Shown one piece after another: positions 24,670 to 35,355 of a stretch of DNA of 64,000 nt. The number at the start of each line of letters is the position of its first letter. The first letter of the stretch is position 1. The stretch spans positions 62,001-126,000 of the forward strand of contig CAJNYU010003827.1 of assembly GCA_905331475.1 (NCBI GenBank). Direction: 5' to 3'. The position numbers and the translations under genes are program-made. This DNA comes from Rotaria socialis (lineage: Eukaryota; Rotifera; Eurotatoria; Philodinida; Philodinidae). The notes under the pieces were generated by a model. That model was not told where the DNA came from, ran no database searches, and saw only the letters and a list, made by a program, of their open reading frames with translations.

Positions 24670-26411
24670 TTGAACGGATGTGAGCATGCTTTGCTTGATC
24701 AGGCTGTAGCTGAAAGCTTTCACGCAAAAACTCTTATGGCCTTTTCCCTAAGTAGAGATTTATGAAAACGTAAAGCATTCGATGCAGTTAATGTTATGAT
24801 CAAGTATCTTTATTCTTATCATATATCTAAATTCCGTATTGATGAGCCCACAAAATTAGTTTTTGAAGAACTTACATCAACTAAAAAGACATCATCAAAT
24901 AGAGTCGCAAAGGAACAATTTAAATTTGCAATAGAACAATTTCAAAGTGCAGTACGCTCTGCTCATGATAAACTAAAAGGACTTTCAGGCGGATGCACTC
25001 CTGCTCAACGTTCGTTTCCACTTGTTTGCTGTTCATAGATCAACGAAACTTAGGGGCGTAGCCAGAGGGGGCTAGGGGGGGGGGCGGAGCCTCCCCCCGC
25101 ACGAAACGTTTAGCCTTTCATTGTAATGATAAATGAATCAATCATTTTGAGAATAAATTATTCGGTGCACTATGCCAATATAATATGATAAAAGGCGATA
25201 GCCAATATTTGTGTGTTCTTTGAACTTTTTAATGTGTATAATAGTACATAAATATACACCAACTAGTGTAAAATCAGAGCAATGCATATCTTTAAAAAGC
25301 TAATAGAGAAAAATAATATTTAATTTAATTGCGTTCTGTGAAGTATAAATACTTTTACACACATATTTCGATTTCGAGTTGATTTTGTTCGTCAGTACCG
25401 ATGAAAAGCGTTAGCTATATTGGACAATAGTAAAAGAAAAACTCTTGATTCTCGTTTTTCTTTATCTACTGAAAAAAAGAATAAATCTCCTCACGAACAA
25501 ACAAATGATGCCAATAATGAAAATGCTATTATACAGTCATGCGACTCACATACATCTCGTGTTACTATTGATATTGATGAACCTATTGAAACACGATCAA
25601 TAACGTCCTGTCAAAACATCAATATTGAAAATCAGAAAAAAGTACAACATGCAGAAAAAAACAATAATAAAACAATTGGTAATGTTGCTGATGTTAGTAT
25701 TTCTTGCCAAGATCGACCTGCTCAACGTAAACTCAGCTCATATCCAAAAAATCATGGAAACAGATCATTCGAGGCAAATTGGTACGATGGAAGACCATGG
25801 TTAGAATAGCCCATTTTCTAAAACGGGGGGCAAAGTCGCCCCCCCCCCCCCTACCAAAATTTTCTGGTTACGCTCCTAACGAAAATGATCTGAACCAAAT
25901 AGTATGTAATGAAGCAAATCTTACACATTTTTGTCCTACAGCTGAACAAACATCTGGTGTAGTTAACTTGATATGTTGACGTTTAATTAAAGATGATTTA
26001 TGGGGTGCTGCTGTAAACACCACTTTTTCAACTGTTCCAAATCTGTTGGCTGAAATTCGAGAAATTCAAGCTCGATATAAACATGATAGTATTCTTAATT
26101 CTCACGGCTCTCCAAGATATGTACCAAATGCATTGCATACTGCTTTATATTGTGTTACGAATGCTGATTCATTTGAAAGTGCATTGAGACGTGCAAAGAA
26201 ACTTGATGACATCTATTGTCCAATACTGGTCGGAATGCTAGCTGGTGCTCGATGGGGTATACCATCATCAATCATAAATATTGTTTATCAGGATGTATTT
26301 AATGAAATACGTCAAATAGAAAAATGTTTTATGGGTGAATGGAAAAAACAACCGGTTGTGGTCAATTGCCTTCCCAAGAGTTGTTTTGCGATGCCACAGT
26401 TACACGCTTGA
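24670..26411 (+). pseudogene. decayed tandem copy of the ADP-ribosylglycohydrolase-like gene, split by a transposon
   Basis: The sequence follows the intact upstream copy in order: an N-terminal remnant with in-frame stops (24670-24790), MIKYLYSYHISKFRIDEPTK, GGCTPAQRSFPLVCC, then DLNQIVCNEANLTHFC, TSGVVNLIC, YVPNALHTALYCV, and DIYCPILVGMLAGARWGIP. Disabling changes are visible: a TAG at 25037 where the intact copy has Trp of CHWIDDDDL, a TGA after VVNLIC at 25977, and an 828-bp insertion at 25051-25878. Removing the insertion and one target copy restores the same frame across the break, so the insertion landed in an otherwise alignable gene. No initiator Met is seen. Confidence 0.82.
25051..25878 (+). 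mobile_element. internally deleted hAT-family DNA transposon
   Basis: The ends are inverted repeats, TAGGGGCGTAGCCAGA at the left and, reversed, TAGGAGCGTAACCAGA at the right. Flanking 8-bp duplications are ACGAAACT (25043-25050) and ACGAAAAT (25879-25886), with one mismatch. An 8-bp target duplication is the hAT signature. Inside, a frame at 25420-25809 ends SFEANWYDGRPWLE. That matches the start of the zinc-finger region before hAT transposases of the ZMYM1-like/TTF type, where W-x-x-x-x-PWLEYS is common. The frame then stops and joins the right terminus directly, so the transposase body has been deleted. G/C-rich subterminal runs flank both ends. Confidence 0.8.
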
Positions 26412-27222
26412 TCAGAAATAGAAAATTTGATTTTCCTATCAAAAATAATGGTCAAGAATGATTCAGGCTCTGGTTGTTTAAATAAAAAGTGCAAATACGT
26501 AATTTTTTTCGAATGTTTATTTTCGTGCTACAATTGAAGATAAGTCAATTTAAATTCAATAACTCAAAAAAGACAACAACTATCAACCTGCAATTTTCAG
26601 AAATTACAAGAAAGTAAATTTGACAGACACTTCACACAATGAAACTTATAGAACTTATCATTTTCACAAAAAATGAATTCAAAGATAAAATATTTGAAAG
26701 TAATTTTTAGTTTATTCTATTAAGCAAAAAAGAACCTGCCGAATTCTTCTATTTTGTTTGTTGAAAATGAAACTCGCTAACTGATACTATTATCAAAATG
26801 CCAAGATTACATCCTTCACCTCTGTTAATTTGTAATGGGAATTTTTTTCACAAGAACAATAGAACAACAAGCTAATACAAACACACCAACACTATCATAA
26901 TGTAATACTTCACTAGACGTTGAAAATAAAATTCATTGTTTATAGTAACATTTTATTTACTAAAATAGTCTTTAATGTGAAGGAAATGAATTCAGAAATC
27001 AGTTTGAAGAAATAATTAATTTCTATTTTTGAATTTAGCGTACATTAGAAGAAATATTTGCCAACTAGTTTTACCAAATTCTTTTCTAACCAAGTAATCG
27101 GATAGTGATAGAAAATAAATTGATATTTAATTGTGCGCCTATATGCTTGCATGCTTAATGACTCCATTGAAGATATATGTCTTTTTAATAAATAATATGA
27201 ATCAAGATACGATGATAATCCC

Positions 27223-27367
27223 GAGTGGTGTCACATACCCAAGATTTTGGAGATGCGGTCATTCACCACTGGGTATGTAAGATCTCCTTTAGAGATGCGC
27301 ATCCCCCACACTCACACCCGCGGAAGATGTGGTGACATCTCCAAAATTTTGGATATGTGACACTGCT
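27223..27367. mobile_element. 145-bp MITE with 9-bp target duplication
   Basis: The arms share GTGTCACATACCCAAGATTT on the left and, reversed, GTGTCACATATCCAAAATTT on the right, and continue to TTGGAGATG (25 of 28 matching over that block). Both ends are flanked by GATAATCCC (27214-27222 and 27368-27376). A 9-bp duplication is typical of Mutator-like elements, but the ends alone do not prove the superfamily. The interior is non-coding. Confidence 0.75.
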
Positions 27368-28215
27368 GATAATCCCCTTCGTAGCGCGTCATATTTCGTG
27401 AATTTTACCGAATCATTTAATACTAATAAAAATCCCAAACTAGAAATATTAAGGTGTTGTTTTAAATCTTTTTTCTATAAACAAAACACTGCCGAATAAA
27501 GCATTTTTATCCTTAATTTTTTGAAAGTGGCTATGTGCACTCAGAAGATAGAATCAATTTATTAAGAAATTTCAAGTTACTCTCAGCCTTGGATACTTTT
27601 CATTATTAAGATAAATTCGATATTTTAAGCTTCTTTGAATTTTACCCGCTAAATTGTTTCTTAAGATTAAGAAAAATACGAGTCAGGTACTGCGCAACTA
27701 AACGAATGCAGAACAAAAAAGCAAATCATCCCAATCAAGACTAACTAATGTAGAAACATTACTAGGTATCGCACTGCGACTCTTGAAAAACAATGCATGC
27801 TGTTTTATTATTGTGAGAATATTTAGAGAAAGTTTCATTGTGTCAACTTTCTCTTCAGTGCATCTTCCTTCCGTTGGTTGATCATGAAAGACAAGATTTG
27901 TTTTCGCAATTAATTGGATTGCAAAGTGGAATATCGAAATGTATAGAAGCTAATTAGCGTTCGACGTCGAGATATGTAGTCTATTAAGATACGCTAATTA
28001 ATACTTGCTTCAAAATTTCCTTTAGCACTTTTTATTGACAATGAAAAATCGAAGATGCACATTCAACAGCCTCATTTATAATGAGAAATAAACTATTATA
28101 GAAGTAAATAACTGTAAAACTGTCATACTTGAATCCATGTGTTTCATTCATACAACTATATGTTTATACTAGCATATTAGTTTTGATTCTTGTGTTAATC
28201 CTCAACAGTCGATAG

Positions 28216-28389
28216 TAGGAGTGGCACCTTCATTTTATTTTAAAAGTTGAAGTTAAAGCAAGACATTTTTAACAATTTAACTTTAACAAATTTCAGTTAA
28301 AGTGAAAAATAATTTCTTTAGCTCTTCATGATTAATTCTCTATTGGTTTTAACTGTAACTTTAACATCAAAATTGAAGTGCCACCCCTA
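28216..28389. mobile_element. 174-bp hAT-like MITE
   Basis: The left end TAGGAGTGGCACCTTCA and the reversed right end TAGGGGTGGCACTTCA are inverted repeats. They are followed by AT-rich arms containing GTTAAAG-type motifs. The flanking octamers GTCGATAG and GTCAATAA match at 6 of 8 positions, consistent with an old 8-bp duplication. The interior is non-coding. Confidence 0.6.
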
Positions 28390-28560
28390 GTCAATAATCA
28401 GATCGTTGCTGTTCTTCAAAACAAATGCGATAGGATAAAGATTTTTTCTCGCAAAGAAATTCAGCAATATTGGCCATTTTTAAAAGTACTTAAAACTTAT
28501 TTTCGTGATAACTATCAACAATTATGCGGCGAGGATAGAATGTGGATGAGGTTATTCTGA
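28378..28560 (+). other. unrecognised 60-codon coding-like frame
   Basis: The frame reads MPPLVNNQIVAVLQNKCDRI and then KIFSRKEIQQYWPFLKVLKT, ending RMWMRLF. Its first codons lie in the right end of the adjacent MITE, so the ATG is probably accidental. Residue composition from about codon 5 onward is protein-like. It could be a relic exon; nothing recognised. Confidence 0.2.
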
Positions 28561-28655
28561 AGGACTTTCCATCACCATTGTTCTCTAAGCAAAAACGTTT
28601 CACGTGGCTATTCTATTAAATACGTTTGAAATAATAGAATATAATTATAGTCTTA

Positions 28656-29007
28656 CGAGGGAAGATCCCTGAGTTTGTCTCTGGGATTTTAACCAAAAGT
28701 AAATGGATGTGTCAGGTCAAGTATTGGTTATCTCAAATATATACAAGTTAGCTGTCCAGAGCAAACGAATCAAAAAAATTAAGTGAAAAAAATTTTTAAT
28801 ACCCTGAGGGGTACCACAAGTACTTTGCCATTAAAAAAATTCGTCTGTGGCACCCCTCAGGGTATTAAAAAATTTTTTCACTTGAATGTTTTGATTCGTT
28901 TGCTCTGAACAGCTAATTTGTATATATTTGACATACCAATACTTGACCTGACACATCCATTTACTTTTGATTAGAATCCCAGAGACACACTCAAGGACCT
29001 TCCCTCG
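28656..29007. mobile_element. 352-bp foldback MITE flanked by TTA (Harbinger-like)
   Basis: Almost the entire element is an inverted repeat, from CGAGGGAAGATCCCTGAG at the left to its complement at the right (CTCAAGGACCTTCCCTCG). The arms are about 165 bp each and meet around 28825-28840. Matching inner blocks include AATGGATGTGTCAGGTCAAG and AATACCCTGAGGGG. TTA flanks both ends (28653-28655 and 29008-29010), consistent with the 3-bp TWA target of PIF/Harbinger elements. It is non-coding and can form one long hairpin. Confidence 0.78.
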
Positions 29008-30868
29008 TTAGAAGCATAAGAAGATAACGGATACTGTTTCAAACATAGCTGAATTCTATTCATATTGCGTGTTTTTCCTACGTTCGCTAGGTTGCGCAGT
29101 GCTTGACTGACTCGTACTTTTCTTGACATTAAGTAGCAATTTATCAGGCAAAATTCATAAAAATTAAAATTATTGAATTAAAATTATTAATAAAACAGTT
29201 GAAGAGCGTATATATGACATAAGGCTGCTTCAATAATATTGAAATGGTTTCAGATTTGGAAAACAAAATGATTCATGATCTAACCTGTTATAATTGATAC
29301 TGTGAGCAGTTTTAATTCACTAGATGCATCCGAAATTGAGCAATGACGAAGAGTGAAAATTTCTTTTGAGAGGTTTTAGGACTGTGATCTCTTTCATTCT
29401 ATAGAATATTCTAAAAGCATTCAAAACTCTAGTAGTCTTTCGTTGCATCAAATAGAAACTCTAGGTCGGATTTCGGGTTGTTAGTACACATTTTAGCGAT
29501 TGAGTAAACTCGGAAACTCTTCGGCTTGCCTGGAAAAATATTTTGAAAACTGAAACGATAATCTGATATAAATCATCAGATTTTGAGTCAAGTTTTCAAT
29601 AGTGTAGGTTTCCATTATCAGGGGAAAAGGATTCGAAAAATACTCTTAGCGATGTAACTAAGGTTACATTTTTTATTAGATCTTTAACTTGCGCGACTCT
29701 TATTGAAAAGCGCTTGATACACAGAAAGCTGTGGCAAATTAAACATCTACCTGTCAAATCACTTTTTCAATATTTCGGGTACGAAAATAGTGAGTTTTCT
29801 AATTTAAAAATATTACTCTAAATAATACTTTGAAATGCATTGAACGATAATGCATTATCTTATAATTGCCCATTATTTGGAATAATGCATTAATTTTTTT
29901 TGAAATAATGGAAAATAATGGGCCATTTTTTCATTATTCATCCATTATCGGCTACATGGGTATTCATTTTTAAAGAAAAATTTCATAATAAAAGCAACGT
30001 ATTCATTGATATATTCATACAGTAAATATATTAAATTTTTATTTCAATCTATTAAGTAACTTCTCAATAGCAAATATTAAATTATTTTTCTGAAACAATA
30101 TAAAGAAGCAATAAACTGTTTCCTGCAGACCTTACTCTTTGTATCCTTTATAGGATTATTTATCTCATACTTTACAAGAAGTCACTATCATTTAACATAT
30201 ATGTCATTCCGAATCGATGTGTTTCTATTATTACTATTTTAATCCATATAATGAATATAATATGTTGCATTCATTTATTTAATATTATCTTTTTCCTTTC
30301 ATAGAATTGCTTTTTGACTTTATACATAACCTTCTTCTTCTGATGATGATGATGATTATTACAAGGAAAACAAAATAATTTTCATCAATTATACTTAATT
30401 TCTGATTGCTTCTACGCCTAGTCAGAGATTAGTCATAATGAAATCCGTTTCCTAGAGCCTTATTTGGAAATCTTTCAGTTCTAATATATAACAACTATAT
30501 TTTTTTGTTTTGTCATAATATACATTTAGATATTAACTTAAATAATTTTCAAAGGCAAATGTATCGTGTGATACAATATTTATTTATTTTTTCACAAAAC
30601 CTTTCTGTTACTGTTACTGTTCGTTTTCAACTTTCATTCTATTCCACCAAATAATTACTCGTTTTCTTCTCATGGTTGATTACATATACTACTGTTAAAA
30701 TATTATTTTTATTTTCATTGTTATGATTAGATGTTTGAAAAAAAGCATTATATTATCTGACGATTCCGTTGTCAATAGTTGTTCATTGAAAATAAGAAAG
30801 AAAAAGAAATTAAAGACATTTCTTCAATTAATTATTTTTCCTTTTCATTCATTCCATCGCTCAGTTAT

Positions 30869-31816
30869 ATGTGTAGGTTTGTGTTTCCGTCTAGAAAAAC
30901 GACAGCCGATAACACCTACAATACGGCACAAGCAGATGCAGATCATGAAGAATTGCTAACAATACGAGATCATATTACCTATATTCGACGATGGATACAT
31001 CAACGACAATCTATTCTGTATTCATTTGATACAGATGAATTCTTATTAAGATTTCTACGCGTTACAGATTTTCGTTTAGAAAAAGCCAAAGAAAGATTAA
31101 TTTCATTTTGGCGATATCGAACAGAAAATCCTCAATGGTTTGTTGTTTCGTTTTCACCCTCACAATTTAACTTTTCTTCTAGGTTCAGAAACCGAGATCT
31201 AATCAAAAACCAATTGATGTGCCAAATATCCGAATTAGCCTATTGTCTTCAGTTACCAAAAGCAACTAAAGATAAACATCTCATCTTTCTAATGCGTTTG
31301 GGACAATATGATCCATTAGTCTATACCATCGATGATGTTACTCGTTACGCATTTGCTGTCGCAGATATTTTAAACCTTCAACCGGCTGCTCAATTGTATG
31401 GTTTTATAATTATATTAGATTTCACAAATATTCGCTTACAACACATTAGACAATTTACACCTGGTCGTGTTCGTCGATATGTTGATTGTTGGGAGAAAAT
31501 GTATCCAGTATATTTGCGTCAAATTCATTTCTATAACTATCCAAGTATTTTCGGTCCTATCTTACATTTATTTCGTTTCTTTCACTGCCGAAATATTAAT
31601 GATCGAATGTTTTTTCATTCAAGAACATCAAATGATTCAATGAAGAAATCTTTACATAAATATATTGACCCGTCATTGTTACCAAATGAATATGGTGGTG
31701 AGTTGGATTCAGTGGAATCTGAGATGAATAAATCATTTATTCAATGGACCCGTCAACATAACGACTGTTTGATTGAACTCGAACAATGTGGAGTCGATCT
31801 CAAAGAAGTATCGTGA
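30869..31816 (+). CDS. CRAL-TRIO domain lipid-transfer protein (TTPA/clavesin-like)
   Basis: A protein of the Sec14/CRAL-TRIO fold, which carries a small lipophilic ligand such as tocopherol, retinal or a phosphoinositide. The N-terminal three-helix region has FDTDEFLLRFLRVTDFRLEK (the typical D-x-x-L-L-R-F-L-R-x-x-x-F motif) and ends NPQW. A 45-bp intron (31138-31182) then joins W to FRNRDL. The lipid-binding domain contains LIFLMRLGQYDP, AAQLYGFIIILDFTNI, the floor-helix region, YPVYLRQIHFYNYPSIFGPI, and a C-terminal LLPNEYGGEL, the classic end of CRAL-TRIO domains. The start is uncertain: ATG 30869 is the first in-frame Met, but a pyrimidine-rich stretch just before it may be an intron. 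Ligand and tissue unknown. Confidence 0.88.
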   Translation: MCRFVFPSRKTTADNTYNTAQADADHEELLTIRDHITYIRRWIHQRQSILYSFDTDEFLLRFLRVTDFRLEKAKERLISFWRYRTENPQWFVVSFSPSQFNFSSRFRNRDLIKNQLMCQISELAYCLQLPKATKDKHLIFLMRLGQYDPLVYTIDDVTRYAFAVADILNLQPAAQLYGFIIILDFTNIRLQHIRQFTPGRVRRYVDCWEKMYPVYLRQIHFYNYPSIFGPILHLFRFFHCRNINDRMFFHSRTSNDSMKKSLHKYIDPSLLPNEYGGELDSVESEMNKSFIQWTRQHNDCLIELEQCGVDLKEVS

Positions 31817-33723
31817 TTATCAACAAATAGTCATAAATCATGATGATGCATTCGGTTCTACATAAAGACTTTCGTTGTTGTATTATTGTTATGAATATCG
31901 ATCATTATGATTTATTTAGACGTTGTTTTGTGTACTCAAAAGTATAAAATAAATTTTTAATTTTAATTTCTCTCTAAACCTCCGCCAAAATAATTCAACA
32001 GAGTAATTGGCACGTTTAAGAACGAGACGATTTTGAAGAGCTCATCAGTGCTATTCTACTATGAAATCTAGTCAACGTGTTGCATGTCGTGCGAATTAAG
32101 ATGAATAAATCTTAGATAACTTTTATTACCTATGACAATAATTTTCTTAAGCTTTCATCGACATTATAACGACTCTTGTGATGGAGTTTAGTTAAAACAA
32201 GAAGTGCACTGAGATGAATCTACTCATTACTTGAATAAAGGTATACGACGGTTTCTCGCCTCAATAAGCTTCCGGTCCTTTCTAAAAAAACACTTTGATC
32301 TCTGTGTATTTTGAATACTAATGAGGCTTCGCTAGACTGGAACACGACCTTTATGTGTTATTTATATTCCGGTTCCTGTTCATCTTTATACCGCTATCAT
32401 GAAATGAATAGCTTCCATCATTTTTTATTGGGTAAAACTATGGATTATCGAATAAATAACTATACAATGAACATTAGATTAAAGAAAATAATAAAGATCA
32501 AAAATGATATATTCAAGCGTGATTAAATTAATCGAATCTATCTCTGTTTTTTTCGAATGCCTTCAATTTTGTTTGTTGTGATACATCGATTAGAAATAAT
32601 TGTTTTACATAGGAAAAAAAAAGAATTTATGCATGGTGTTCTATGTTTGAGTTCGATATTTTGTTTGTTTTGATTCAGATGTCTTTGCTTCATCAGCAAT
32701 ATTGACCCATACCTTCTACTTAAATATACAATTAACATAATAACAAAGGCTTTCCATTACTAGGAGTATGTCAATAATTTGAATTCGGCTGATTAATACT
32801 AATCTCTAAAACACAGTACATATCTAATCCACTATATTCATTTCGTGACAGGATTCTTCATATGAGAGTATTCATTTCGATTGGGTCAGATATATCCATA
32901 ATGGTCATGATAATGATTCTCTTGTAGATTACACGTGCTGTGCAACTACGCATTTTATTTTAAATTTACCCTACACATAACGGTGTGAGCAATTTAATGG
33001 AGCGTGAAAAACTATTAGTAACAGCTGTTTTATGGATGATATGTTTTCATAGAAAGAATATATCACAATGCATCTATGAAATGTCATACTCCTTTAATTG
33101 AAATATTAGATTGTGTGTTTCAATGAAACATGCCAGCATTTTTGTGGGACAAATATTTCTTGAAAATTAATTAACTAACAGTTCTTTTTATAGTTACATG
33201 TATCCATAAGAAGCATGCTATTAAAAGAATTATTAATATTTTGAAGTCTTATCGAAACTATTATATTATGAATAATAGAAAGAAAAACTCCATCTAGTAT
33301 TATAGATGGCGTTTAAAATAGTGAATAATATCTATATGAAAGTTTTGGAATTTGTTTTAAGTTTGTCATTAAATTTGAATTGAAATAGAATCTTTAGTTC
33401 GAAATGATAACTTAAATTGATTAAATTCTAAATCTATATCTCTATCTCCACACGTTGCTTGCCGATAGGTTAATAAAAACATAACACATCCAATCATACA
33501 CACACAACCCATATTCTGTTGTTACCATGTTGATTCGTCTTTTCGTCTGTCCGTCTTCCATAGATGCATTACTAACGAGGAAAAAGAATGAAGAAAGCCA
33601 TCAAATAGCTACATTCTTCACTGGATCATTTTCGTACGAGTTCATACCCGTGTATATGTACTCGGAAGAGAGAGAGAGAGAGAGAGGGGGGGGGGGGCCC
33701 AAAAAAAAAAGTTTNNNNNNNNN

Positions 33724-33822
<99 letters not shown>

Positions 33823-33887
33823 GAACTTTTCTTGCTCTTCTTGCTGACCGCTGACCTATTCATTTTTATTGTAGCATCATCTTTACC
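31817..33887. other. intergenic region before calreticulin
   Basis: AT-rich sequence with no recognised gene. It includes the CRAL-TRIO 3' end and, near its right edge, a GA repeat, a G/C homopolymer artefact and a run of N (33686-33815). The calreticulin promoter should lie here. Confidence 0.55.
33686..33815. repeat. homopolymer scar and sequence gap (G12, A10, N9, C92)
   Basis: A GA repeat runs into twelve G, CCC, ten A, GTTT, nine N (33715-33723) and then 92 consecutive C ending at 33815. This is most likely an assembly or sequencing artefact around an unresolved simple repeat, about 70 bp upstream of the calreticulin start codon. It also produces spurious poly-Pro and poly-Gly open frames. 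Confidence 0.85.
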
Positions 33888-35355
33888 ATGATACGGTCAA
33901 GCTTTTCGCTATTGTTACTTGTCCTTGTCGCAGCTGTCTACTCGACAGATCATTTTGTTGAAAAATTCGAAGGTAAAATTTTTGTTATCTAATCTTTGAA
34001 TGATTCTTATCAATATTAATTTTTTGTTTAAGACGAGAGCTATAAAAGTCGATGGGTTCAATCAACAGCTAAATCAGATTATGGTGATTTTAAATTATCA
34101 CATGGTAAATTTTATGGTGATGCAAAAAAAGATCTTGGTATGTCATTTGAATAAAATTGAAAACGAAAAACACGTAACTATTTTAAATTTCCTTTTTTTT
34201 TATAGGTCTTCAAACATCCCAAGACGCTCGTTTTTATGCTGTTTCAGCTAAATTCGATAAATTTTCAAATGAAGGCAAAACACTTGTTATTCAATTTAGT
34301 GTTAAACATGAACAAAAGATTGATTGCGGTGGTGGCTATGTTAAAGTCTATCCATCGGATACCGATCAAAAAGGTCTTACCGGCGATTCACCATACCACA
34401 TTATGTTTGGTAATTGAATAGAAAAGAAAATTTTGTCTCATTTATTCTCATGTTTATTTTGGTTTCTTCGTTTAGGACCTGATATTTGTGGTTATAGTAC
34501 TAAAAAAGTTCATGTTATTTTCACATACAAAGGAAAAAATCTTTTAATTAAAAAAGAAATTAAATGCAAAGATGATGAATTTACACATCTCTATACATTG
34601 ATTCTTAACTCGGATAATACCTATGAAGTTCGTATTGATACTGAAAAAGTCGAAAGTGGTAAACTTGAAGAAGATTGGGACTTTAGTGTACCAAAACGAA
34701 TCCCAGATCCTAATGCTAAAAAACCATCTGATTGGGTCGATGAAGAAAAAATCGATGATCCAACTGATACCAAACCAGCCGATTGGGATAGACCAGAACA
34801 TATTCCTGATCCAGAAGCTAAGAAACCAGAAGATTGGGATGATGAAATCGATGGAACATGGGAACCACCAATGATTGATAATCCTGAATACAAAGGTGTT
34901 TGGAAAGCTAGTCAAATTGACAATCCAGCATATAAAGGACCATGGGTTCACCCTGAAATCGATAATCCAGAATATGTTGAAGATCCAAACCTTTATTTAT
35001 ACAAAGATTTGGGCGCCATTGGTTTCGATTTATGGCAAGTCAAATCCGGTACTATCTTTGATAATGTAATTATCACTGACAGTGTTGAACGTGCTGAAGA
35101 ATTCGCCAAGGAAACATGGGTTAAAACAAAAGAACCAGAAAAGAAGATGAAAGATGAACAAGATGAAGTTGACCGAAAGAAAGAAGAAGAAGATCGTAAG
35201 AAACGAGAAGCTGGTTAGTATTTTGTTGTGTTTCATTTTTTATCATTAAATATAAATTTATTTATTATCTTACAGAAGAAAAATCGAAGAAAACTGATGA
35301 AGATGAAGACGCAGATGATGACAAGAAATCACCACACGCTGACGATGAATTATAA
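33888..35355 (+). CDS. CALR: calreticulin, ER calcium-binding lectin chaperone
   Basis: Five exons joined by four short introns encode a complete calreticulin. The signal peptide is MIRSSFSLLLLVLVAAVYST. The N-domain contains FKLSHGKFYGDAKKDLGLQT and the disulfide Cys pair (KIDCGGGYVKVYP and GPDICGYSTKK). The proline-rich P-domain has three type-A repeats (for example IPDPEAKKPEDWDDE) and three type-B repeats (for example IDNPEYKG). The C-domain then has GAIGFDLWQVKSGTIFDN, and an acidic tail ends DKKSPHADDEL. It binds calcium and monoglucosylated glycoproteins in the ER lumen. The last four residues are DDEL instead of KDEL or HDEL. The 5' flank is disrupted by the poly-C/N artefact, so the promoter cannot be judged. 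Confidence 0.97.

Larger units (their letters stand above)
27637..29156. repeat. inverted repeat pair of about 75 bp enclosing two MITEs
   Basis: Bases 27637-27710 and the reverse complement of 29081-29156 share GAATTTTxCC, TAAATTG, AAGAAAAxTACGAGTCAG and ACTGCGCAAC with small differences. The pair brackets about 1.4 kb that contains two younger elements. It could be the arms of an older transposon or two insertions of one repeat in opposite orientation. Confidence 0.55.
26412..30868. other. 4.4-kb intergenic region rich in short inverted-repeat elements
   Basis: No complete gene was found. Three discrete inverted-repeat elements (27223-27367, 28216-28389, 28656-29007) and an older inverted-repeat pair (27637-27710 against 29081-29156) are annotated separately. 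An ATAATG-rich imperfect palindrome lies near 29845-29950. A 60-codon frame at 28378-28560 has coding-like composition but no recognised domain. Confidence 0.6.

Noticed and set aside
30779-30781. TTG start for the CRAL-TRIO gene
   Set aside because: A non-ATG start is unlikely; the first in-frame ATG is 30869 and the preceding sequence is AT-rich without family similarity.
33527-33847. 106-residue frame with a long poly-Pro run, and its poly-Gly antisense
   Set aside because: It is produced by the 92-C homopolymer and N run, an assembly artefact.
34544-34951. 135-residue minus-strand Trp/Ile/Phe-rich frame
   Set aside because: Antisense shadow of the calreticulin P-domain repeats.
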